Below are positions 15,221 through 22,277 of a DNA stretch of 26,978 bases, in pieces. This stretch comes from a virus, in IMG/VR virus record IMGVR_UViG_3300020465_000076, positions 1 to 26,978 of that record; one strand, given 5' to 3'. The notes beneath the pieces are model-generated. The model saw only the letters and a list, made by a program, of their open reading frames with translations. It did no database searches and was not told the DNA's origin. The translations under genes and the position numbers were made by a program. Position 1 is the first letter of the stretch; every line of letters begins with the position of its first letter.

Positions 15221-16255
15221 ATGAAAGTCTTATTAATAACAGATCAACATTTCGGTGTACGTAATGACAATCAGAATTTTATTGATCATTACAGAAAATT
15301 TTATAGTGAAGTTGTGATCCCTTTTGTGGATGCAAATAAAATTGATACGATTATTAATCTAGGTGATACGTTTGATAAACGTCGATCTATTAATTTTATG
15401 TCATTGGACGCAGCAAAGGAGATGTGGTTTGATCCTCTTAAAGAGAGGAATATTACAATGCATACTCTTATAGGCAACCATGACATTTATTATAAAAATA
15501 CTTTAAGAGTTAATGCTCCAAATGAATTACTTGGAGAATACGAAAACATAATTTCTTATACAGAACCTACTACAGTTATTTTTGATGGTCTTCCGATACT
15601 CCTTTTACCTTGGATATGTGATGAGAACTATGATGAATCTCTACGAGCTGTTAATGAAAGTTCTGCTGATGTCTGCATGGGTCATTTAGAACTTAATGGT
15701 TTTGAAGCACATCCTGGACATACTATGACAAATGGTATGGATGTTAAACATTTTTCTAGATTTAAAAAAGTGTTTAGTGGCCATTATCACATGAAATCTA
15801 CTAAGAAAAATGTTACATATCTTGGAAACCCCTACCAACTTTATTGGAATGATTACGGCACTAAAAGAGGCTTTCATGTCTTTAACACAGAGACTCTACG
15901 AACTACTTTCCATAGAAATCCCTTTGACACTTTTCATAAGTTGTATTATAATGGTGGAGTTGTACTTCCGAATGAGGACGAAGTTAAAGGAACGTTCGTC
16001 AAACTCATTGTAGAAGACAAAGGTGACTATTCAAAATTTGATTATTTTGTTAGTCAACTTCAAGACATGGGTCTTGGTGATTTAAAAATCATTGAAGACT
16101 TAAGTGTGGAAGTAGAAAGAGGTTCAGGGTTGCTGGAAACCGAAGATACAATGACTCTTCTTGATAACTACATAGATGGAATAGATCTTAAGGTTAATAA
16201 GTCGAACGTTAAAAATGTTATGAGGTCGTTGTATATGGAGGCAGCAGAAATCTGA
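15221..16255 (+). CDS. gp47: Recombination nuclease subunit gp47 (Mre11-like)
   Basis: gp47 pairs with gp46 to resect DNA ends, producing the 3' single strands used by UvsX/UvsY. It also takes part in host DNA degradation in T4. The 344 residues (T4 has 339) carry the calcineurin-like metal motifs in order: D8-x-H10 in TDQH, GD at 48-49 in NLGDTFD, GNHD at 85-88, the GHLE histidine and GHYH further on. Then comes the C-terminal capping domain. Its last base is shared with the ATG of the next gene (TGATG), indicating coupled translation of 47, the DUF3110 gene and 46. The identification is firm. Confidence 0.96.
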   Translation: MKVLLITDQHFGVRNDNQNFIDHYRKFYSEVVIPFVDANKIDTIINLGDTFDKRRSINFMSLDAAKEMWFDPLKERNITMHTLIGNHDIYYKNTLRVNAPNELLGEYENIISYTEPTTVIFDGLPILLLPWICDENYDESLRAVNESSADVCMGHLELNGFEAHPGHTMTNGMDVKHFSRFKKVFSGHYHMKSTKKNVTYLGNPYQLYWNDYGTKRGFHVFNTETLRTTFHRNPFDTFHKLYYNGGVVLPNEDEVKGTFVKLIVEDKGDYSKFDYFVSQLQDMGLGDLKIIEDLSVEVERGSGLLETEDTMTLLDNYIDGIDLKVNKSNVKNVMRSLYMEAAEI

Positions 16256-16506
16256 TGGCATTTGTTTTATCAGATATAAAATCTGGTGGTATCTATGCTA
16301 TAAAAGAGGGTAAGCGTAGAAAAACAGTGACTGTATTTGAAGACTATGATGATGCTGAAAGGTATGCTGGACAATTAAAAGCAGAAGATTATAAAGATGA
16401 ATTAGAAATTATTGAGTGTGATCCTACTGTTATTTCTATAAATTGTAACACATATGGATATACTTATTTAATTATTAAAAAAGACGATCTTATTATCCCA
16501 CCTTAA
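16255..16506 (+). CDS. DUF3110-like small protein between genes 47 and 46
   Basis: The product has 83 residues, with one-base overlaps at both ends (TGATG with gene 47, TAATG with gene 46). It is locked into the 47-46 operon. The segment 'VFEDYDDAERYAGQLKAED' followed by 'IIECDPTVISINCNTYGYTYLII' resembles DUF3110, a small family I know mainly from cyanobacteria and plastid-bearing organisms. In that family an 'F...DAeRya..LeAqdf' helix precedes an acidic strand and a conserved Cys and GY segment. Function is unknown. Its place suggests it may associate with the gp46/gp47 nuclease, but that is inference. Confidence 0.72.
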   Translation: MAFVLSDIKSGGIYAIKEGKRRKTVTVFEDYDDAERYAGQLKAEDYKDELEIIECDPTVISINCNTYGYTYLIIKKDDLIIPP

Positions 16507-18227
16507 TGATTACATTTGAAACTATTCGCTGGAAGAATTTCCTATCTACAGGAGACCAGTGGACTGAGATTGATTTTTGTGAGTCACCTTCAACATTAAT
16601 TGTAGGGTCTAATGGTGCAGGAAAATCCACTATGTTGGATGCTCTTTGTTTTGCATTGTTTAATAAACCATTCAGAAAAATTAATCGTGGGCAGTTAGTA
16701 AACAGTATTAATGAAAAAGGATTAAAAGTTGAAGTATGTTTTTCTATAGGAAAAGATGAATACAGAGTTTTCAGGGGGGCAAAACCCAATCTCTTTGAGG
16801 TTTACAAGAATAACAAGATGGTTGACCAAGACGCTGCAGCCAAGGATACGCAAAAGTATCTGGAGCAATCAGTCCTCAAACTCAACTACAAAAGTTTTAC
16901 CCAAGTCGTCATACTTGGTTCATCCACATTTGTACCCTTCATGCAATTGGGAGCAAGTGTCAGGAGAGAAGTTATTGAAGATCTACTCGATATCCAGATC
17001 TTCTCAAACATGAATTCTTTGCTGAAGGACAGAGTTCGTTCAGCACAAACTCAAAGTAATGATTGTGGACACGTGCTTCGTCTCACGAAGGAAAAAGTAG
17101 AAAGTCAACAGAAGTTACTTGATTCATTAAAAGAAGTTAATCATAATCGTCAAGAAGAAAAACGTAAACGATATAATAAAAATTCTAAAAGTATTGAAGA
17201 AGTAAAATCTAATCATATTAAACTTCAAGATGAGATTCTAGTTCTTCAAGAAGAGGTGGGTGATGTTGAACTTCAGAGAAAATTTGTTCGTAAACTTCGT
17301 CAAGGTCAAGCAGATAAAAAATCTGAACTTAAGTTAATTGCAAACAATCTTAAGTTCTTTAAGAGTCATGATCAATGTCCTACATGCACACAAAGCATTA
17401 GCACTACTTTTAAAAATAATCAAGTTGATAGTTTAACTGATTCTGGAAAGACACTTGCTACTGAGATTGAAGCGTTTACTCAAGACATCACTGAAGCAGT
17501 CAGTGTTATTACTAAGATAGAAGAGACTTCTGCAAAATTATATGAAGTTCGTAGTGATGCTACTGCACAAGAACGAGAGGTTGTTCGTCTTGAAAAGGAG
17601 AACCTTGAGATCTCTAAACAGATTCTCGAACTTCAACAAAGTACTCCTAACATTGATCAAGAAAAAGAAACTTTACAGGGGTATCTTGCTGAGTATAAAA
17701 CAACTGAAAATGATTGTGCTGAAGTTAGTCAACGGTTGGATGAGTTTCAAGTTGTGTCTTCTTTATTAAAAGACTCTGGTATTAAGAGTCAGATTATTAA
17801 AAAGTACGTTCCTATCTTCAACCAACTAATTAACAAATACCTTTCGTCTATGGAATTTTTTGTTAACTTTACATTGGATGAAGAGTTCAATGAAGTTATC
17901 AAGAGTCGTTTCCGTGATGAGTTTTCTTATGCATCATTCTCTGAAGGTGAGAAGCAAAAGATTGACTTAGCACTTTTGTTCACTTGGAGAGAAGTTGCTA
18001 GGATGAAGAATAGTGTTGCTACTAATCTTCTTATTCTTGATGAGGTCTTTGATAGTTCACTTGATTCTTCTGGTACTGGAGAACTTCTTCAAATATTAAA
18101 AAGTCTTGGAGATGGAACAAATGTATTTGTTATTTCTCATAAAGGTGATATACTAGTAGATAAGTTTTTACGAACTTTAAAATTCGAAAAGGTAAATGAT
18201 TTTTCTAAAATGTCAGATGAATCCTAA
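16506..18227 (+). CDS. gp46: Recombination nuclease subunit gp46 (Rad50-like SMC ATPase)
   Basis: This is the ATPase partner of gp47. The 573 residues (T4 has 560) show Walker A GSNGAGKST (34-42), a Q-loop region 'KSFTQVVILGS', and long coiled coils broken by a zinc hook Cys291-Pro-Thr-Cys294. After the returning coiled coil come the ABC signature 'SEGEKQKID' (about 478-487) and Walker B 'LLILDEVFDSSLD' (about 508-520), then the His switch in 'FVISHK'. All parts of a working Rad50-type ATPase are present. The stop codon overlaps a CTAAATA motif that could start the next unit. The identification is firm. Confidence 0.97.
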   Translation: MITFETIRWKNFLSTGDQWTEIDFCESPSTLIVGSNGAGKSTMLDALCFALFNKPFRKINRGQLVNSINEKGLKVEVCFSIGKDEYRVFRGAKPNLFEVYKNNKMVDQDAAAKDTQKYLEQSVLKLNYKSFTQVVILGSSTFVPFMQLGASVRREVIEDLLDIQIFSNMNSLLKDRVRSAQTQSNDCGHVLRLTKEKVESQQKLLDSLKEVNHNRQEEKRKRYNKNSKSIEEVKSNHIKLQDEILVLQEEVGDVELQRKFVRKLRQGQADKKSELKLIANNLKFFKSHDQCPTCTQSISTTFKNNQVDSLTDSGKTLATEIEAFTQDITEAVSVITKIEETSAKLYEVRSDATAQEREVVRLEKENLEISKQILELQQSTPNIDQEKETLQGYLAEYKTTENDCAEVSQRLDEFQVVSSLLKDSGIKSQIIKKYVPIFNQLINKYLSSMEFFVNFTLDEEFNEVIKSRFRDEFSYASFSEGEKQKIDLALLFTWREVARMKNSVATNLLILDEVFDSSLDSSGTGELLQILKSLGDGTNVFVISHKGDILVDKFLRTLKFEKVNDFSKMSDES

Positions 18228-18230
18228 ATA
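18224..18230 (+). promoter_or_regulatory. Possible late-type motif at the end of gene 46 (CTAAATA)
   Basis: CTAAATA overlaps the TAA of gene 46 and lies 27 bases before the next ATG. The following genes are accessory, not structural, so its use is less certain than that of the motifs in the virion module. Confidence 0.3.
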
Positions 18231-18257
18231 AATTATCCATGTAATCTTTAATACTTT

Positions 18258-18557
18258 ATGCTTTCAACACAATATCGTTTAAGACTGACAGCAATTTGTA
18301 AAGACATAGGTGCTGGAGTTGAGGTTAGTTTAGAAGATATGATCTGGGCAGAGAAATTGTCCAAAGCAAACACCGCAGCAAGAGGTATGCTAAACACAGC
18401 AAGAAGAATAAGTACTGACCCTACTGATTCTTTTCTGAATGAGTTGAATATTGGAGACCCCGATTCAACTCATCATAAAAGGGGGTTTACAGATCCACAA
18501 GATGTGGTAGAATGGTTTCATAATGAACGATCTGACGACTGGAGGCAACGTGACTGA
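18258..18557 (+). CDS. Conserved cyanophage hypothetical protein, 99 residues
   Basis: The N-terminal half is a helix pair 'MLSTQYRLRLTAICKDI...VSLEDMIWAEKLSKANTAARGMLNTARR'. The C-terminal half contains 'FLNELNIGDPDSTHHKRGFTDPQDVVEWFHNERSDDWRQRD'. I remember proteins with the same ends (MLSTQYRLRL... and ...DDWRQRD) following gene 46 in other marine cyanomyoviruses. None has a known function to my knowledge. There is no membrane segment and no catalytic motif I can name. It starts 30 bases after gene 46 and overlaps the next gene by 8 bases if that gene starts at its GTG. Real gene, unknown role. Confidence 0.78.
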   Translation: MLSTQYRLRLTAICKDIGAGVEVSLEDMIWAEKLSKANTAARGMLNTARRISTDPTDSFLNELNIGDPDSTHHKRGFTDPQDVVEWFHNERSDDWRQRD

Positions 18558-19125
18558 ATGGAAACAACCTCATGTGATGTTTCCAATATTATGCTTTATT
18601 GAGCCTATTGATTTGGAAAAAATTAATTTTAAGGAACCAGATCTAGAGTATGAAAGTACATTCTTAAGTAAAATTCCAACTACCATAGATAGGGATAAAC
18701 TAACAGACGAGTCATATGATTATCTGTGCTCTGAGATTGAAAAATGTATTTCTCAATTTAGCACTGAACCATTTTACATCAGTGAGGTTTGGAGAAATAA
18801 ATACGAGAAGACAGATTGGCAAGAACCCCATATTCACCCTGGTCCTTGTCAATGGAGTTTTGTAATTTATGACACCGTAAGAGAAGGCAAAACTGTTTTT
18901 ATGCATCCTTCTCGTAAGGACATTATGAATCAGTGGGTAGTGTACTCTGATGTGTTACCGATGGATTTTATTCCCAGAGTTCCATCGAAGCATATTATTA
19001 TATTTCCTTCTTGGGTAGAGCACTATGTTGTAGATGGTAATGAAGGTATAACTATTTCAGGAAACATACACCTGAATGTATGGAAAGATTCATACTATGA
19101 ATCCTTTCATAAACTTGCAAAATAA
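18550..19125 (+). CDS. 2OG-Fe(II) oxygenase-like protein (HxH type), GTG start
   Basis: The GTG at 18550 is chosen because GGAGG lies at 18541-18545; the same GGAGGCAA-Y-GTG arrangement precedes the next gene. An ATG at 18523 would give nine more residues. The 191 residues contain 'DWQEPHIHPGPCQWSFVIY' with His94-x-His96, then 'IIFPSWVEHYVV' with His158 and 'ITISGNIHLNVW'. This is the layout of the phage 2OG-Fe(II) oxygenase family in which HxH replaces HxD. The arginine usually found a few residues before 'ISISGN' is replaced here (NEGITISGN), so 2-oxoglutarate binding may be altered. Substrate is unknown. Confidence 0.75.
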   Translation: MTEWKQPHVMFPILCFIEPIDLEKINFKEPDLEYESTFLSKIPTTIDRDKLTDESYDYLCSEIEKCISQFSTEPFYISEVWRNKYEKTDWQEPHIHPGPCQWSFVIYDTVREGKTVFMHPSRKDIMNQWVVYSDVLPMDFIPRVPSKHIIIFPSWVEHYVVDGNEGITISGNIHLNVWKDSYYESFHKLAK

Positions 19126-19134
19126 GGAGGCAAT

Positions 19135-19326
19135 GTGATAGAATACACGGAACCAGTAGCAGATAAAATGAAATTAAGAGCAGAAGCTCTTAAAATTCTA
19201 ATGGCACAATTTGGTTCTGATGGAAAATCAGTATACGAATGTGCAGATGAGTGGTGTAGTAAACAGTATACTACAGCAGGTCTTGTCAAATATTATGAAG
19301 CATATTATTCTAAAAAAACAAAATGA
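19135..19326 (+). CDS. Small hypothetical protein, 63 residues, GTG start
   Basis: GTG at 19135 follows a strong AAGGAGG (19124-19130). An ATG two bases earlier is out of frame and stops at once. The product 'MIEYTEPVADKMKLRAEALKILMAQFGS...VYECADEWCSKQYTTAGLVKYYEAYYSKKTK' is mostly helical with two Cys six residues apart and many Tyr. I recognise no family. It overlaps the next gene by four bases (ATGA), part of a run of coupled small genes. Confidence 0.65.
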   Translation: MIEYTEPVADKMKLRAEALKILMAQFGSDGKSVYECADEWCSKQYTTAGLVKYYEAYYSKKTK

Positions 19327-19580
19327 CTAAACCAATTGAAAGTTCAGAACAATTAATTGAACGTTTTACAAAACGTACTATGCAGTTGTCTCAGAGAAAA
19401 CAAGAATTACAAGAAGCATATGATGAGTATGTTAAGTTAGAAAGAGATCTAACTAGACTTGAAGGTTCTATGCAAGCAATACAATATGTTGCATATGGTA
19501 AAATGCCTGGTGATGGTAACCATGATAAATTCAAGGATCATAGACCAGTTAAGCATAACGATTTAGATTCATTAGACTAA
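19323..19580 (+). CDS. Small coiled-coil hypothetical protein, 85 residues
   Basis: The ATG sits in an ATGA overlap with the preceding stop. Residues 8-52 form one long charged helix with heptad-like spacing ('LIERFTKRTMQLSQRKQELQEAYDEYVKLERDLTRLEGSMQAI'), likely a coiled coil. A short polar tail follows. No family is recognised. The stop TAA shares its last A with the next ATG. Confidence 0.65.
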   Translation: MTKPIESSEQLIERFTKRTMQLSQRKQELQEAYDEYVKLERDLTRLEGSMQAIQYVAYGKMPGDGNHDKFKDHRPVKHNDLDSLD

Positions 19581-19732
19581 TGGATAACGAACGTAAGCAA
19601 AGGATCATACAACGCATAGAAGAACTTTCACTTCTACTAGATGGTACCTTTAGCAAAAGAATTACTCAAAATAGTTCAGGTCTACACACTAAAAAAATTG
19701 TAATCGAATACGATCATCATCAAGCGAAATGA
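19580..19732 (+). CDS. Small hypothetical protein, 50 residues
   Basis: A short open frame fills the gap exactly. Its ATG shares one base with the preceding TAA (TAATG), and its TGA overlaps the next ATG by four bases (ATGA). The product 'MDNERKQRIIQRIEELSLLL...HTKKIVIEYDHHQAK' has a charged N-terminal helix and a C-terminal strand ending in two His. No family is recognised. The double overlap with neighbours is the main support for coding. Confidence 0.6.
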   Translation: MDNERKQRIIQRIEELSLLLDGTFSKRITQNSSGLHTKKIVIEYDHHQAK

Positions 19733-19968
19733 AAGCAATCATCTACAGTGACCGAAACATTGAATCTGGAAGAGCCGAACAACTCTTGAAGTCTGTTCGT
19801 TTTGATGAGTTAGTTACATACTATCTTAATGATGATTTTAACAATACTCAATTCCAAGCTGAGTTTGGTTGTGATGCACCTTATCCCCAGATCACTATTG
19901 GTACAGAACATGTTGGTGGATTGAAAGATACTCTTCATTACCTAAGTAAGAAGGGATTAATTACATGA
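19729..19968 (+). CDS. Glutaredoxin-fold protein lacking the active-site cysteines
   Basis: The 79 residues follow the glutaredoxin plan: a first strand 'MKAIIYS', a helix 'RAEQLLKSV', a second strand with 'YYLNDDF', then 'YPQITIGTEHVGGLKDTLHYL'. The last part corresponds to the cis-Pro (P-Q-I in place of the usual V-P), the 'i-g..hvGG.dd' glutathione-binding turn and the last helix. The position of the CPYC motif after the first strand reads DRNIES, with no cysteine. The only Cys is at about residue 48. A dithiol redox role is therefore unlikely, and a binding or scaffold role is possible. It overlaps both neighbours by four bases. Confidence 0.7.
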   Translation: MKAIIYSDRNIESGRAEQLLKSVRFDELVTYYLNDDFNNTQFQAEFGCDAPYPQITIGTEHVGGLKDTLHYLSKKGLIT

Positions 19969-20477
19969 ATGATATTATACAATTGAATAATCCACGAACA
20001 CCAACATATAATGAGTTCAAAAGTATAATAAAGAGAAATGATTTCAATTGGAATTACTATCCACGTACAGATGAACGTCAAACTCCAGCAATGCTCTCTC
20101 ACGCATTCATTAAAAGACCATCAGAAATAAAATTTCCAACTGTACATTGTGATGGTGCTACGTTTGCACATGATGTAGTACAAGAGATATTAAATTATAA
20201 TGATATAATATTACATTGTATTTACAGATTAAATCTTAACATGGTTTTTCCACAAGCAGGTAATCAACAGACACCTGTACATGTGGATCATCCATTCCCA
20301 CATGATAATATCATAATCTATTTCTCTAATGAAGGGAAGACAATACTTGAGAATGATGATCATGACCCTGAAGAAGATGATGTTATTATATTTCCTGGTT
20401 TACCACATTGTCAGGAACTACCCAAGAATGATATGAGATTGGTATTAGTAGCAACATGTCTTACAGATAAGTTATGA
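19965..20477 (+). CDS. 2OG-Fe(II) oxygenase-like protein (HxD type), 170 residues
   Basis: The second half carries a complete-looking double-stranded beta-helix site: 'TPVHVDHPFPHDNIIIYFS' with His106-x-Asp108, 'VIIFPGLPHCQ' with His148, and 'DMRLVLVATC' with Arg158, ten residues after the distal His. The first half is the variable substrate-facing part. These enzymes use O2, Fe(II) and 2-oxoglutarate. The substrate cannot be told from sequence. It overlaps the preceding gene (ATGA) and the next gene by four bases. Confidence 0.75.
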   Translation: MNDIIQLNNPRTPTYNEFKSIIKRNDFNWNYYPRTDERQTPAMLSHAFIKRPSEIKFPTVHCDGATFAHDVVQEILNYNDIILHCIYRLNLNMVFPQAGNQQTPVHVDHPFPHDNIIIYFSNEGKTILENDDHDPEEDDVIIFPGLPHCQELPKNDMRLVLVATCLTDKL

Positions 20478-20674
20478 GTAATACATTTACATTCACTGAT
20501 GAAGAACTATTGTGTTTACAGGTGTGTTTACAAAATGCACCATGTCCATATGACATAGGCAAGAAGAAACTAGTATCTGAACTTGAGGATAAGATAGGTA
20601 AACCACCTAAAGTAGAGGTTGAACCATTGTTGTTGCCCAAGTATGATCTAACAAAGTTTGGAATAACAGATTGA
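20474..20674 (+). CDS. Small hypothetical protein, 66 residues
   Basis: The product 'MSNTFTFTDEELLCLQVCLQNAPCPYDIGKKKLVSELEDKIGKPP...' starts in an ATGA overlap. A CLQVCLQNAPCPYD segment holds three Cys, but the sequence around it reads as the helix of a small helical domain rather than a redox motif. The rest is a charged helix and a Pro/Leu-rich tail. No family is recognised. Confidence 0.65.
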   Translation: MSNTFTFTDEELLCLQVCLQNAPCPYDIGKKKLVSELEDKIGKPPKVEVEPLLLPKYDLTKFGITD

Positions 20675-20676
20675 TT

Positions 20677-21312
20677 ATGACTCAAGATTTATTAGGTATG
20701 TGTGAATGGGTAACTCCACCAAACTTAGGATGGTTACAGTATTCATTAGTTGATAAAGAAATTGATTACCTATGGAATTGTATTGATAATTATAAGGAAG
20801 ATTTTAAAGACAAACTTGCTGGTAATCTAACAGGTAGTTATACCTTAGTGGATAAAAATGATTGGTTCTTTAACCATACTCTCCGTACTTTAATCAAAGT
20901 ATATGCACATGAATTTAAAAATCTTGGAACTAATTTTCCAATGTTACATATGCATCCATATGTATTAAAAGAGTGGTGGGTAAATTATCAAAAACAACAT
21001 GATTTTAATCCTTGCCATAATCATCAAGGAGTATATAGTTTTGTAATTTGGTTAAAGATACCAGTAGAATTTGATGATCAAAATAAAGATAATATTACAA
21101 ATAGTCCTCTTAGATCAGCTTTTCAAATTCATTATCAGAATATATTAGGAGAACATGACATGTTCAATTATGAATTGGGAAAAGAATATGAGGGAACTAT
21201 GCTTTTTTTCCCTTCTAAATTACAACATGAAGTATTTCCTTTTTATAATTGTGATGAAGATAGAATAAGTATTTCTGGAAATATATGCATCGATGAAACT
21301 ATAGAATTATGA
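20677..21312 (+). CDS. 2OG-Fe(II) oxygenase-like protein (HxH type), 211 residues
   Basis: The ATG at 20677 is used; a TTG six bases earlier is possible. Motifs are 'WWVNYQKQHDFNPCHNHQGVYSFVIWLKIP' with His114-x-His116, 'GTMLFFPSKLQHEVFPFY' with His184, and 'DEDRISISGNI' with Arg196. This is the HxH-bearing phage oxygenase family (as in the 18550 gene), here with the expected arginine in place. The preceding 'W..Y' and following 'FPS..H.V' blocks are typical. It is probably an active hydroxylase with unknown substrate. It overlaps the next gene by four bases. Confidence 0.82.
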   Translation: MTQDLLGMCEWVTPPNLGWLQYSLVDKEIDYLWNCIDNYKEDFKDKLAGNLTGSYTLVDKNDWFFNHTLRTLIKVYAHEFKNLGTNFPMLHMHPYVLKEWWVNYQKQHDFNPCHNHQGVYSFVIWLKIPVEFDDQNKDNITNSPLRSAFQIHYQNILGEHDMFNYELGKEYEGTMLFFPSKLQHEVFPFYNCDEDRISISGNICIDETIEL

Positions 21313-21845
21313 GTATAGAAGTTTACGATAACTTCTTACCTACTGAGGTTTTTAACTCTATCAAAGAGTATATCTTTAATGGGGAACCACCCCCTGCTAT
21401 GCCTTGGTATTATTCTCCTACCTCTGTATTTGATGACGATGGTTGCCCACAATTTTCTCATGTCTGTTACAAAGACTCTCAACCAATATCATATGTTTAT
21501 GATATAATTAAACCAGTATTTGATACGCTTAATCCATTTGCATTACATAGGATTAAGTTCAATGCCACACCTCGAACAACAAGTATAAAAGAGAAACCTC
21601 TACACGTTGATGTTTCAGGTTCACGAGATAGTCAAGGTAATTTTACTGACATACCAGACTATAATATTTGTGTGATATACTTCAATGATAATGATGGATA
21701 TACATACTTTGAGGACGGACAGAAAGTAGTATCAAAAGAGAATAGGGCAGTTATATTCTCAGGTGATTTGCTTCATGCAGGTACATCATGTACCGATACA
21801 GATTTAAGAGTTGTTCTCAACATAGACTATTGTAAATGGAATTGA
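21309..21845 (+). CDS. 2OG-Fe(II) oxygenase-like protein (HxD type), 178 residues
   Basis: The N-terminus 'IEVYDNFLPTEVFNSIKEYI' is typical of prolyl-4-hydroxylase-like proteins. The core gives His99-x-Asp101 in 'PLHVDVSG', 'DYNICVIYFNDNDGYTYFEDG', His156 in 'GDLLHAGTSC' and Arg167 in 'DLRVVLNID'. All iron and 2-oxoglutarate ligands appear present. It starts in an ATGA overlap with the preceding oxygenase, so two such enzymes are probably translated together. The substrate is unknown. Confidence 0.82.
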   Translation: MSIEVYDNFLPTEVFNSIKEYIFNGEPPPAMPWYYSPTSVFDDDGCPQFSHVCYKDSQPISYVYDIIKPVFDTLNPFALHRIKFNATPRTTSIKEKPLHVDVSGSRDSQGNFTDIPDYNICVIYFNDNDGYTYFEDGQKVVSKENRAVIFSGDLLHAGTSCTDTDLRVVLNIDYCKWN

Positions 21846-21847
21846 CT

Positions 21848-22024
21848 ATGAATGAACAAATGAAAAAAGATATTCAAGACTGGGAACGAGAGTATGCAGC
21901 TATGGATGCTGATCTAACTCAGAGGGAGTATGACATTCTTGAAGGTGGCACATTGAAATCCCATGAAGGTATGATGTATGGTAGGATGTATGCAGATTGG
22001 AAATTGAGGAAGGGTTATGAGTAA
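21848..22024 (+). CDS. Small hypothetical protein, about 58 residues
   Basis: The product 'MNEQMKKDIQDWEREYAAMDADLTQREYDILEGGTLKSHEGMMYGRMYADWKLRKGYE' is charged and helical. ATG 21848, two bases after the previous stop, is used; an in-frame ATG at 21836 would add four residues and overlap the previous gene by ten bases. Neither has a clear ribosome site. No family is recognised. Confidence 0.6.
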   Translation: MNEQMKKDIQDWEREYAAMDADLTQREYDILEGGTLKSHEGMMYGRMYADWKLRKGYE

Positions 22025-22277
22025 GATTGACACTCAAGGAATGAGTGGTGAATCAACTGAGGGGTGTACAGATAACATCTATCCCAGAGATGAAAATGGT
22101 GAACCAATTTATCCACCGTTTAACCCTACACCATTACCTTTACTTGAACCTAAACTTAGAGAAGAACTCAAGGAGTTGATTAATGAAGTCCTTGATGAAA
22201 GGGAATATCAAAAGAAACTTAACGGTCCTTATGATGTACCCGAATACACTTATCGTTTAGACGAGTTACAAGAATGA
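22017..22277 (+). CDS. Small hypothetical protein, 86 residues
   Basis: The start overlaps the previous gene by eight bases and the stop overlaps purN by four. The product has a Pro-rich middle ('DENGEPIYPPFNPTPLPLLEPK') and a charged helix 'LREELKELINEVLDEREYQKKL'. No family is recognised and no catalytic motif is seen. Confidence 0.62.
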   Translation: MSKIDTQGMSGESTEGCTDNIYPRDENGEPIYPPFNPTPLPLLEPKLREELKELINEVLDEREYQKKLNGPYDVPEYTYRLDELQE

